Below are positions 34,439-42,455 of a stretch of 64,000 nt of DNA, in pieces. A program made the translations under genes and the position numbers. The notes beneath the pieces were generated by a model that was given only the letters and a program-made list of their open reading frames with translations, was not told the DNA's origin and made no database searches. Numbering within the stretch: the stretch's first letter is position 1; each line of letters starts with the position of its first letter. The stretch is from Sulfurovum sp. NBC37-1 (GTDB taxonomy: Bacteria > Campylobacterota > Campylobacteria > Campylobacterales > Sulfurovaceae), in NCBI RefSeq assembly GCF_000010345.1, contig NC_009663.1, forward strand, positions 1,302,001 to 1,366,000, in the 5' to 3' direction.

Positions 34439-35205
34439 TTCATTCCTCTTTTAACAATAGCACTCACGGTTGATTGTGCCAAACCCAATACTTTTGCAAT
34501 CATGTGCTGCGAGTACCCCTCTTTATATGCTTTGCATATTGTAACATTTCTCTCTTTGGTCCCCTGCTTTTTTGAAAAACGTTTTTTCAGTTTTTCTATA
34601 TCTGGTTTTTTATCCACATTGGGCGCTTCCACTAGACTTGATGCGGTTTTTAGTTCTGCTAGTTGCTCGCTGTCTACGGGAACGGTTAAAAATGCTTCTA
34701 TAGCCTCCGTGTCTTCTTTATAGTTTTGTACGATCCATGCATTTTGCAAACATTCTGGTATGTTCTCGTAGTCCAAAAAGTAATGGTAGGAGCTATAAGG
34801 GTATTCTCTTATATCTTCAATCATATTGGCTTTAAGTGGATTCTGCTCTATGTAACACATCAGTGTATAAAAGTACGCTTCGTCTGTCACGTACCATGAT
34901 TTAAAGCGTCCTTGCCAGAGATGTCCTGTGCGTTTGTTCTTTTTATTGAAGTAGATAGAGTAACCCATGCTAAGTTGTCTCATAAACTTTGAGAGGTTTT
35001 GCTGTGTAATTTCGATGAGTAGATGATAGTGATTACTCATCAAGCAATAATTATGGATAATAATACCAAAGCTTTTGGCATAAAAGCACATCAGGTCTTC
35101 AAAGTATTCATAATCTTCAGGCTCTTCAAATACATGCATCTGCGCCACACCTCTATTGATGATATGATACTTCCCTGCTATCTCTATACGCGGTCGTCTT
35201 GCCAT
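34435..35205 (-). CDS. REP-associated tyrosine transposase (RAYT, Y1_Tnp domain)
   Basis: 256 residues from the ATG at 35205 (AAGGAG 11 bases before it). The N-terminus ARRPRIEIAGKYHIINRG, the HUH-type CLMSNHYHLLIE and the catalytic region with YFYTLMCYIEQNPLKANM are RAYT marks. A C-terminal helix-turn-helix (GYSQHMIAKVLGLAQSTVSA) is added. RAYTs nick at short palindromic repeats. One copy of a 24-nt repeat found three times in the next 3 kb begins 59 bases upstream of the start. Confidence 0.9.
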   Translation of the reverse strand: MARRPRIEIAGKYHIINRGVAQMHVFEEPEDYEYFEDLMCFYAKSFGIIIHNYCLMSNHYHLLIEITQQNLSKFMRQLSMGYSIYFNKKNKRTGHLWQGRFKSWYVTDEAYFYTLMCYIEQNPLKANMIEDIREYPYSSYHYFLDYENIPECLQNAWIVQNYKEDTEAIEAFLTVPVDSEQLAELKTASSLVEAPNVDKKPDIEKLKKRFSKKQGTKERNVTICKAYKEGYSQHMIAKVLGLAQSTVSAIVKRGMK

Positions 35206-35263
35206 ACTATCTATCACTCCTTTTTTATTTTATCAAAGTGTAAAAGTATATCGAAAAACAACT

Positions 35264-35287
35264 TACGATTACGTTCACCTGACCCCT
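35264..35287 (-). repeat. 24-nt island repeat, copy 1 (inverted)
   Basis: Exact reverse complement of copy 3 at 38165-38188; its core, read on the minus strand, is GGGGTCAGGTGAACGTAATC. It marks where the Rhs reading frame stops resembling Rhs and the RAYT upstream region starts. Confidence 0.85.
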
Positions 35288-35289
35288 AT

Positions 35290-37176
35290 ATCTCCACACC
35301 AGCAGACCATACCTTCTCGTACAATGGAGTAAACAAAAGAACCCACTACACCAGCCCACTGCAAAAAACAACCACTTATACCTACGATAAACAACGTCGT
35401 GTCACTAAAGTCACAAAGCCAAGCCAAAAGAGCATCGATACTACTTATTCTGATGGCAGAGTATCAAGCATTACAACACCTGAGGGAACAACAAACTACA
35501 ACTATACATGTCAAAACAACCTAAGTAGTATCACAAACGGGAGTGAAAGCTTTAGCTTCACCTATGATGGTACATTACCGATAACTGTCACACAACAAGG
35601 GGTACTTAATCACACAACCAACTACACCCATGACAACAACTTCCAAACCACAAGCACTACCTATGCAAACAAGACAGAAAACTACAGTTATGACAAAGAC
35701 GGACTACTTACTCAGAGTGGAGATTATACTCTCACTAGAAACCCTGAGAATGGTTTGACTCAAAAGATTACAGATGGCACACTCACCCAAAAACGAACCT
35801 ACAATAACTTCGGTGACCTTAAAACACAAAAAGACCAAGTCTTTAAATTAGAACTCAGACGTAAAAAAGCGAGGATTGCTAAAAAAGAAGAGACCATTGT
35901 CAAACTGGTACCAAGAAAGAAAAAGAAAAAAGGCTTTAAAAAGCAGAAACAGCATGTGACGTATCATTATAGCTATGATGAGAGAGACAGACTCATCAAA
36001 GTAGAGAAAGGGGGAAAGAAGAACAGTAGAGTGACTGTAGAGGAATACAGATATGACAGTAACGGTAACAGAGCATGGGCAAATGTGTATGGAATAGAAA
36101 CCACAGGAAGCTACACACTTGATGATAACCTTATAGTCTATGGAGACAATACCTACAGATACGATGAAGATGGTTACCTTGCAGAGAAGACTACACCACA
36201 TGGGACTACGACATACTCTTATGGCACTATGGGAGAACTTAGAGAGGTTGTTACACCTACCACTTCGACAGGCTCAGTGACCGTAACATACGAATACAAT
36301 GCCCTTAATCAAAGAGTGGCTAAGCTCATAGATGGTGAAATCACAGAAAAATACTTGTGGGCTGACCTTGCCACCCTACTAGCCATTTACGACAAAGATG
36401 ATAACTTGGTACAACGCTTTGAATATGCAGACGGGCGTATACCTGTAGCTATGACAGACAGCAATGGAACAAAGTACTACCTGCACTACGACCAAGTAGG
36501 CTCACTTCGTGCAGTCTCGGATGCTTCACACAACGTCATAAAAGAAATAACTTATGATACATTTGGTAATATCTTAACAGACAGCAACGAAGCATTCAAA
36601 GTACCGTTTGGGTTTGCTGGTGGTCTTTATGATACAGATACACAACTCACTAGATTTGGTTACCGTGATTATGATGCTTATACTGGGAAGTGGACGGCTA
36701 AAGACCCGATTGGCTTTGCCGGTGGAGATAGTAATCTTTATGGGTATGTGCTTGGGGATCCTGTTGATTTTGTGGATGCTGAGGGATTGTTTATACAGTT
36801 TGCTATACCTTTTTTACCAGAAATTACCATTACAGCAGGAGAACTTGTGACGGCTGCTGTTGCATCATTAGCAAGTTTAATTTCTGGTGATACACGAGAA
36901 GATGCTTCCTCTAAAACATCTCCAATTACCCCAAGAAGAAGAAAAGGTGTTTGGACTTGTGCCGTAGTAGCTTGTTGCAATGATAATATACCTAATAATT
37001 GTCCAGAAAAAAATAATCAAAAATGCAAACAGGCAGTTTGGAAACATAAAAATAGATCTATTGCTGAAAAAGAAGCAGAAAAAAGAGCAAAAAGAAGATT
37101 AAAATGTCAAGCAAAACATGTTACAGTAACCTGTACCGGACCACAAGGTCAAATATACCATAGAGGAGGTAAATAA
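35290..37176 (+). pseudogene. 5'-truncated Rhs/YD-repeat gene with Cys-rich C-terminal toxin-like domain
   Basis: The frame runs upstream to 35023, but homology begins right after the 24-nt repeat and there is no start codon for it, so the N-terminus is lost. YD repeats (TYTYDKQRRVTKV, YSYDKDGLLTQSG, YRYDEDGYLAE) lead to the Rhs core end YDAYTGKWTAKDPIGFAGG and NLYGYVLGDPVDFVDAEGL. The remaining 129 residues (from about 36790) form a variable C-terminus: a hydrophobic stretch, then a basic domain with seven Cys (CAVVACCNDN, NNCPEK, LKCQAKH, TCTGPQG). This is the layout of a polymorphic toxin tip. An insert of Lys/Arg (KKKKKGFKKQKQ) interrupts the YD repeats. Confidence 0.8.
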
Positions 37177-37177
37177 A

Positions 37178-37516
37178 TTGAAATATATTTCTAATGTGAT
37201 TTTTGATATTAGTTTTGAATCTGATACATCAACTATACAACAAAATGAATTAAATAACTTACTTGAGGATTTAGAAAAGATACTCCTGAAATACAATATT
37301 AACAGTAATAATACTGAATATAGAACATTGACATTAAATAAAGAAAAATATTCAATCACGCAATGCGATAAATGCGCTGCTTATATGATTAACAGAGACA
37401 AGAATCCTATAGGATTAGAAGAAGAATGTTTTTTTTCTTTTGTCTATAATGGAGGAAGTTTTGAAGGGCAAGAATTATGTGAGATGTGTTTACCTGAAAC
37501 TCACAGATGGGCATAA
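37178..37516 (+). CDS. probable immunity protein for the Rhs C-terminal toxin
   Basis: 112 residues, TTG start one base after the Rhs stop with GGAGG 8 bases before it. The protein is acidic in its first half and carries a CxxC pair twice (QCDKC near residue 63 and LCEMC near residue 103), which could bind zinc. It is AT-rich compared with the core genes. No family is recognised. The immunity role rests on position, size and coupling to a toxin-type C-terminus. Confidence 0.7.
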   Translation: MKYISNVIFDISFESDTSTIQQNELNNLLEDLEKILLKYNINSNNTEYRTLTLNKEKYSITQCDKCAAYMINRDKNPIGLEEECFFSFVYNGGSFEGQELCEMCLPETHRWA

Positions 37517-37540
37517 AAACCTGACTGCCTCCCAAAGCAT

Positions 37541-37565
37541 AGGGGTTCAGGTGAACGTAATCGTA
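37541..37565 (+). repeat. 24-nt island repeat, copy 2 (one-base insertion)
   Basis: Same repeat as at 35264 and 38165 but with one extra T after AGGGG. It lies 25 bases after the stop of the immunity-like gene. Confidence 0.8.
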
Positions 37566-37588
37566 TTTTTGGAACAATAGTATGAAAT

Positions 37589-37735
37589 TTATATACTTTT
37601 CTCTTGATATTTTACATACTTCCGTATCATATCACCATCAAGCCCTACTGTATCCACACAGTACCCTTTCGCCCAGAAATTGTTTCCCCAATAGGGTTTC
37701 TGCCTCAACTTCTTGAACCGATGAAGTAGAGGGGT
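37589..37735 (-). pseudogene. IS200/IS605-type TnpA remnant (C-terminal third)
   Basis: The minus strand encodes LLHRFKKLRQKPYWGNNFWA, then GYCVDTVGLDGDMIRKYVKY and QEK up to a stop at 37589. This is the C-terminal part of IS200 TnpA, including the helix with the catalytic Tyr (KYVxxQ). The HUH part and the start are missing and the upstream frame changes character, so it is a dead fragment. It is too short to be noticed as a gene. Confidence 0.75.
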
Positions 37736-37795
37736 CGGGTGACAACGACAACCCCACTAAAACCCAAACCTCAAAGCCAAAACAGGCTAAAATAA

Positions 37796-38164
37796 CCCAT
37801 GTCACATAACCCAAAACTTATAACAAAAAGCATCGTCATACCAGAGGGAACAACAAACTACAACTATGTGTGCCAAAACAACCTAAGTAGTATTACACAC
37901 GGGAGTGAAAGCTTTAGCTTCACCTACGATTGTACCCTACTTACAAGTATGGTACAAAGTGGTGTACTGGAAGAGACACAGAGCTTAGCTATGATAATGA
38001 CTTTAGAGTAGTAAGTTTCACATACGCTGACAAGACAGAAAACTATAGTTATGATAAAGATGGACTGCTTATACAAAGTGGTGACTTCACCCTCACTAGA
38101 GATATCAATAACTCTTTAGTCACTAAACTCACAGATGGTACTTACTCTCAAAAAAGAAGAGCAC
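37796..38164 (+). pseudogene. decayed second Rhs/YD-repeat fragment
   Basis: Nearly parallel to 35469-35800 of the upstream Rhs gene: NYNYVCQNNLSSITHGSESF against NYNYTCQNNLSSITNGSESF, and NYSYDKDGLLIQSGDFTLTR against NYSYDKDGLLTQSGDYTLTR. The reading frame changes near 37930-38000, so it is frameshifted, and it ends exactly at repeat copy 3. No promoter or start is seen. Confidence 0.8.
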
Positions 38165-38188
38165 AGGGGTCAGGTGAACGTAATCGTA
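38165..38188 (+). repeat. 24-nt island repeat, copy 3
   Basis: Perfect inverted match to copy 1 at 35264-35287. It marks the right end of Rhs-related sequence. Confidence 0.85.
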
Positions 38189-38207
38189 GCACTCTAGATA
38201 TTTTGGC

Positions 38208-38296
38208 TTATTGTTTTTTCCCATGTTCGACAACATAGCCATCATCATAATATGATTGCTCTATGTCCTTGAAGTGACATTATCTATATTTTTCAT
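38208..38296 (-). pseudogene. short broken reading frame with a strong ribosome binding site
   Basis: AGGAGGGGAGTT precedes an ATG at 38296 that reads MKNIDNVTSRT and then stops at 38261. A one-base shift continues KDIEQSYYDDGYVVEHGKKQ to a stop at 38208. It looks like a small gene broken by a frameshift. The family is unknown, and the rest of the 38189-38352 gap shows nothing. Confidence 0.25.
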
Positions 38297-38352
38297 AACT
38301 CCCCTCCTAATACTATTAACTTTTTTACTTAGACTAAATCACTACATACACA

Positions 38353-39360
38353 TTACGGCATATAAGGAATCACCGGTAACCCCATCCCCTCATCATATCC
38401 ACACATCAAGTTTGCCGCAGCCAGTGCCTGAGAACTTGCTCCACGCAACAGGTTGTCTATGGCAGAACTGACAAACAGTGCATGACCGTTCTTTGCAGCG
38501 TAAATATCACAGAAATGCGTTCCTGCCGTACTTTTGATATCGACCGGTTTTTCACGTATTCGAATGAACCTGTCGTTTGCATAGTGCTTTCTCAAAACTT
38601 CCAGTGGATCGATATCTTCTTTGAGCGTCGCATAAACGGAAACCAGTTCACCACGTGTAGCCGGAATGAGATGGGGAACGAAGTTTACGTTCATCTTTGC
38701 TCCATGTACTTTCTCGATCTTCTCCGCGATCTCAGGTGCATGGCGGTGTTTCAATGGGTTATAGGCAAAGATATTGTCATTGACCGTTACAAAATGCGTT
38801 GTCTCTGAAAGTTTCTTCCCTGCTCCACTCACACCTGATTTGGCATCGACAAAAAGTGGTGCAGAGGTATCAATGTAGGGGATAAATGGGAGTATGCCGA
38901 GCAGAGTGGCTGTAGGGTAGCACCCCGGGCCTGCCGCAAGTTCCGCCTCTTTGAGCTCTTCCCTGTAATATTCGATGAGCGCATAGACACTCTCGTCAAG
39001 ATGTTCTTTGTCCTCATGTTCGCAGTAATGTGCTTCATAGGTATCGAGTTCCAGACGGTAGTCCGCCGAGAGGTCTACGACCTTGACACCTTTTTCAATG
39101 AGCCCTTTGGCGAAACCCATGGATGCTTTATGCGGAAGAGCCAGAAAAACCAATTCGCAGGCATCCGCTACGGCATTAACATCCGCTTTCTCCACCTCCA
39201 ATGTTACAACACCTTCCAGTGACGGATGCAGGGCTTCAATGGTCGTATCGCCCTGTGTTGTAGCCAGATAGGTCAGTTCAAAACCCGGATGGGTGATCAG
39301 CATCTTGACCAGTTCAAGCCCTGTATATCCACTGGCCCCTACTACACCTACTTTTATCAT
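38353..39360 (-). CDS. argC: N-acetyl-gamma-glutamyl-phosphate reductase
   Basis: 335 residues. NADP-binding VGVVGASGYTGLELVKML is at the N-terminus, the catalytic Cys in AAGPGCYPTATLL, then GVSGAGKK and HRHAPEI. It converts N-acetylglutamyl-phosphate to the semialdehyde in arginine synthesis. AGAGGA precedes the ATG. It follows greA by 53 bases that contain a perfect palindrome, so it may be partly uncoupled from greA transcription. Confidence 0.96.
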   Translation of the reverse strand: MIKVGVVGASGYTGLELVKMLITHPGFELTYLATTQGDTTIEALHPSLEGVVTLEVEKADVNAVADACELVFLALPHKASMGFAKGLIEKGVKVVDLSADYRLELDTYEAHYCEHEDKEHLDESVYALIEYYREELKEAELAAGPGCYPTATLLGILPFIPYIDTSAPLFVDAKSGVSGAGKKLSETTHFVTVNDNIFAYNPLKHRHAPEIAEKIEKVHGAKMNVNFVPHLIPATRGELVSVYATLKEDIDPLEVLRKHYANDRFIRIREKPVDIKSTAGTHFCDIYAAKNGHALFVSSAIDNLLRGASSQALAAANLMCGYDEGMGLPVIPYMP

Positions 39361-39375
39361 TTTTTTATCCTCTTT

Positions 39376-39393
39376 GGTGCGAAATATCGCACC
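39376..39393. repeat. REP-like hairpin between greA and argC
   Basis: GGTGCGA-AATA-TCGCACC: 7-bp perfect stem with a 4-base loop, extended by the flanking CTAC/T-rich bases. There is no T-run on either strand to make a terminator. It resembles short REP palindromes with a GGTGCG core found in many bacterial genomes. Confidence 0.5.
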
Positions 39394-39413
39394 CTACATT
39401 ATTTGTTCAATCT

Positions 39414-39902
39414 CTAACCTAATGTGATCTCTTCATAGAGTATCTCTTCGATATCATATGTTTTTTTACCACTGGGGAGGGTAAGCTCCACTTCATCTCC
39501 CTCTTCTTTCCCGATGAGCACTCTTGCCATCGGAGACTGAATCGAAATAAGACCTGACTGTGGGTTGGACTCCTGTCCACCTACAATGGTGTAACGTACC
39601 TCTTCATCCGTATCCTGATCTACCAGTACTACGGTCGAACCGAAACTGACACGGTCGTGCGAAAAAGTGGAAGGGTCTACCACCTGTGCCCGTCCTACCA
39701 CGTCGGTCAACTCAGCGATACGCGCTTCCATAAGACCCTGTTTGTCCTTTGCTGCATGGTATTCCGCGTTTTCTTTAAGGTCACCAAGTTCACGTGCTTC
39801 ATCAATGACCTTGGCGATCACGCCTCTCTCAACTGACTTCAGCTGCTCCAACTCTTCAGACAGTTTTCTGTATGTCTCTTCCAGCATCGGCTCTTTTTGC
39901 AC
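39414..39902 (-). CDS. greA: transcription elongation factor GreA
   Basis: 162 residues from a GTG behind AAGGATGAATC; homologues also begin MQKEPM, which supports this start. The N-terminal coiled coil ends in the acidic tip RELGDLKENAEYHAAKDKQ, and the C-terminal FKBP-like domain has SPMARVLIGKEEGDEV. It rescues backtracked RNA polymerase by inducing transcript cleavage. Its promoter faces that of surE. Confidence 0.96.
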   Translation of the reverse strand: MQKEPMLEETYRKLSEELEQLKSVERGVIAKVIDEARELGDLKENAEYHAAKDKQGLMEARIAELTDVVGRAQVVDPSTFSHDRVSFGSTVVLVDQDTDEEVRYTIVGGQESNPQSGLISIQSPMARVLIGKEEGDEVELTLPSGKKTYDIEEILYEEITLG

Positions 39903-39957
39903 GATTCATCCTTTAAAATAGTTCATTGATTATTAGAGGTTCCCTCAAATTTAAAGT

Positions 39958-39979
39958 ATTATACCAAAAAGGTTATAAT
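39958..39979. promoter_or_regulatory. divergent -10 boxes for greA (-) and surE (+)
   Basis: TATAAT for greA at 39958-39963 (minus) and TATAAT for surE at 39974-39979 (plus), almost back to back in the 111-base gap. Confidence 0.55.
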
Positions 39980-40013
39980 AGCGCTCAAATAATCAACTCA
40001 AGGATCCTCCCTT

Positions 40014-40808
40014 ATGTCAAAGCGTAAACAGATACTGGTCACCAATGACGACGGATACGAATCGGAAGGCCTTTTGGCTCTTGTCGAAGCATTGAAACCA
40101 TTGGGAGATGTGACAGTAGTGGCACCGACCACGGAGAAGTCAGCCTGCGGGCACTCACTGACCCTGACAAGACCGCTGCGTTTCGTTGAAGTGTCCGAAC
40201 ACTTTTACAAGCTTGATGACGGTACGCCTACGGATTGCATTTTCCTTTCTCTCACCAAACTTTTTGCCAATGAAAAAAAGCCCGATATCGTCATATCCGG
40301 TATCAATATAGGAGCAAATATGGGTGAGGACATCACCTACTCAGGAACTGCATCCGCCGCTATGGAAGCGGTACTTCAGGGCATTCCCGGCATCGCTGTC
40401 TCACAGGTTTATATGAATAGCGGAGCGAGCATCAGGGAGTTCGGATATGAACTGGCACAGCAGAGCATCATCAAACTGGTACAGAAGATCTTCGAAGGCT
40501 CTTACCCTCTGCCGGACCGTAAATTCCTCAATGTGAATATCCCCCCTATTCCTGCTGCCGAATGCAAAGGTTTCAAGAGTACCCGGCTGGGGAACAAGCA
40601 TTACGGTTTTCATGCGGAAGTCCACTACAATCCCCGGGGACTGGAATATTACTGGATAGGTCTTCCGCGGCTGGAATGGATGGAAACCGCAGGACATACC
40701 ACCGATTTCGAAGCCGTAAAAGAGGATTATATTTCCATAACTCCCGTTCAGCTTGACATGACCTCGCACAGCGATATCCACAATCTGGAGGAGTGGCTCA
40801 ACAAATGA
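40014..40808 (+). CDS. surE: 5'-nucleotidase SurE
   Basis: 264 residues. The N-terminal metal site ILVTNDDGYESEGL, the SACGHSLTLTRPLR stretch, DGTPTDC and SGINIGANMGEDITYSGT are the SurE signature. It removes phosphate from nucleoside monophosphates and short polyphosphate. AAGGATCCTCC precedes the ATG. It probably shares a transcript with tcdA, 99 bases downstream. Confidence 0.96.
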   Translation: MSKRKQILVTNDDGYESEGLLALVEALKPLGDVTVVAPTTEKSACGHSLTLTRPLRFVEVSEHFYKLDDGTPTDCIFLSLTKLFANEKKPDIVISGINIGANMGEDITYSGTASAAMEAVLQGIPGIAVSQVYMNSGASIREFGYELAQQSIIKLVQKIFEGSYPLPDRKFLNVNIPPIPAAECKGFKSTRLGNKHYGFHAEVHYNPRGLEYYWIGLPRLEWMETAGHTTDFEAVKEDYISITPVQLDMTSHSDIHNLEEWLNK

Positions 40809-40907
40809 CGCAATTAATTATCCATCAACAAAAGCCTTTTCATACAATGCTTACCGACATTCCTCATTCCTCGCTCTTCACCCTCATTGCTTTTTCGGAG
40901 AAAAACA

Positions 40908-41543
40908 ATGAGATATGAACGCTGCCGTATGCTCTTTGGAGATGAAGACTTTGAAAAACTTCAAAAAGCCAAGGTACTGATACTCGGTGTGGGCGGTGTC
41001 GGCTCCTATACGCTTGACTGTCTCTACCGTTCCGGTGTTCAGGACATCACCATACTTGACTATGATGTCTTTGACGAGACCAACCAAAACAGGCAGATCG
41101 GTTCTGAGGCTGTAGGAGAAGTCAAGGTCGAAGCTTTGGAAAAGCTCTACCCGGGTGTCAAGATCATAAACCATAAAATGGATATAGCCTGGGTGGCATC
41201 ATTTGATTTTGACCCCTATGATATCATCATCGATGCAGCCGATACCACCAAAGTCAAGATAGAAGTGGCTAAAAAGTGTTACAAAAAGCTCATCATGGCA
41301 CTGGGTTCCGCCAAACGCTATGATACGAACAAGATAGAGGTCTCCTCCATCTGGAAAACGCATGGAGATGCACTGGCACGAAAGATACGCAATGAACTCA
41401 AAAAAGCGAAGTTCGACAGGAATTTCACAGTGGTCTTCTCGCCCGAAGAGGACAGGTGCAAAGAAAAAGGCTCATGCGTGGCTGTGACTGGTGCAGTAGG
41501 CCTTACCGTCTGTTCGGAAGCGATCAAGCGTATACTTGGATAG
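40908..41543 (+). CDS. tcdA: tRNA threonylcarbamoyladenosine dehydratase (ThiF/E1-like)
   Basis: 211 residues from the ATG at 40908 (GGAG before it); an earlier TTG lacks a binding site. The adenylate-forming motif ILGVGGVGSYTLDCLYRSG, DVFDETNQNRQ and the CKEKGSCVAVTGAVG segment fit TcdA/CsdL. It cyclises t6A to ct6A at position 37 of ANN-decoding tRNAs. Other ThiF-like roles are less likely because no sulfur-carrier gene is adjacent. Confidence 0.88.
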   Translation: MRYERCRMLFGDEDFEKLQKAKVLILGVGGVGSYTLDCLYRSGVQDITILDYDVFDETNQNRQIGSEAVGEVKVEALEKLYPGVKIINHKMDIAWVASFDFDPYDIIIDAADTTKVKIEVAKKCYKKLIMALGSAKRYDTNKIEVSSIWKTHGDALARKIRNELKKAKFDRNFTVVFSPEEDRCKEKGSCVAVTGAVGLTVCSEAIKRILG

Positions 41544-41551
41544 AGACTGTC

Positions 41552-42439
41552 CTACTCAACAAAACAGTAATTTTCACCATCCCAGCCAATCTGTTTCGCC
41601 TGCATCTTTTTTCCTTCCATTTCATAAACCCAGCAACCCTCATGACCCTGCATTGTGGCACTCCCGGCACAGAAAAGTTCACTCTTCACACCCGGAACAT
41701 GCAGACGGTAGGTTTTATGAATATGTCCAAAAAGAATGGCACCGTTTTCTATCCCCTTGCAGGTTTCCAGAAAATCATCCGCATTGATGAGACCATGCAG
41801 TTTTTTATCCGGTTCTCCATTGGAGAGACGAGGTGCATAGTGCGTCATCACAAAGAGAAAACGTCCCTTGACTCTTTCATCTTTCAGTATCTCCTCGAGT
41901 GCCTGCAACTGCTCGGGAGGAATTTCACCACTGGATTTCCAGGGCACCGGATTAGGGCGGGCACTATCGATTGCAATCACTGCTGCATCATCCCCCAAAA
42001 GGCGTATCAGCGGCCAGTGGCCTCCCCTACAGTATTCAGGTAGATCATTTTGCAAGACAGAACAGAACTGTTCGCTAAAACGGTAATGGCTGTTTCCTTC
42101 ATGTACATAGATATCATGGTTGCCCGGCACGGTAATGTAGTTCTGCGGAGGGGTCATGAGCGGGTCAAGCAGTTGTCTGGCAAGGATCAGTTCGCTCCTG
42201 AGCCCCAAAGCGGTATAGTCACCGGTATTGATGACGATGTCGATGTCGTTCTCTTCTTTGAAGCGTACCAGTGCGGCAAGCTTCTTCTCTGTATCATCAA
42301 AATAGCTCGCCCGTCCCCGCAACAGGTTTATGGCACCTATGGCACGTTTGCTGAACCATTTTTTCCAGTGCATGTGACGGATCTGTATATTGACATGTAT
42401 ATCACTGAAATGCAGGATACGAAGAGGCTTTTGCATCAT
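41552..42439 (-). CDS. metallophosphoesterase (CpdA-like)
   Basis: 295 residues. Calcineurin-like metal ligands are in HFSDIHVN, NTGDYTALG, VPGNHDIY, THYAPRL and GHIHKTY. The family includes cAMP phosphodiesterases and other phosphodiesterases; the substrate is not readable here. It follows ccsBA by 16 bases, so it is probably in the same transcript, and converges on tcdA. No signal peptide is seen. Confidence 0.85.
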   Translation of the reverse strand: MMQKPLRILHFSDIHVNIQIRHMHWKKWFSKRAIGAINLLRGRASYFDDTEKKLAALVRFKEENDIDIVINTGDYTALGLRSELILARQLLDPLMTPPQNYITVPGNHDIYVHEGNSHYRFSEQFCSVLQNDLPEYCRGGHWPLIRLLGDDAAVIAIDSARPNPVPWKSSGEIPPEQLQALEEILKDERVKGRFLFVMTHYAPRLSNGEPDKKLHGLINADDFLETCKGIENGAILFGHIHKTYRLHVPGVKSELFCAGSATMQGHEGCWVYEMEGKKMQAKQIGWDGENYCFVE

Positions 42440-42455
42440 TTCTCCACAGGGTATA

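Noticed and set aside
35023-35289. 5' extension of the Rhs frame to an ATG at 35023
   Set aside because: This stretch is antisense of the RAYT gene and shows no YD repeats; homology begins after the 24-nt repeat.
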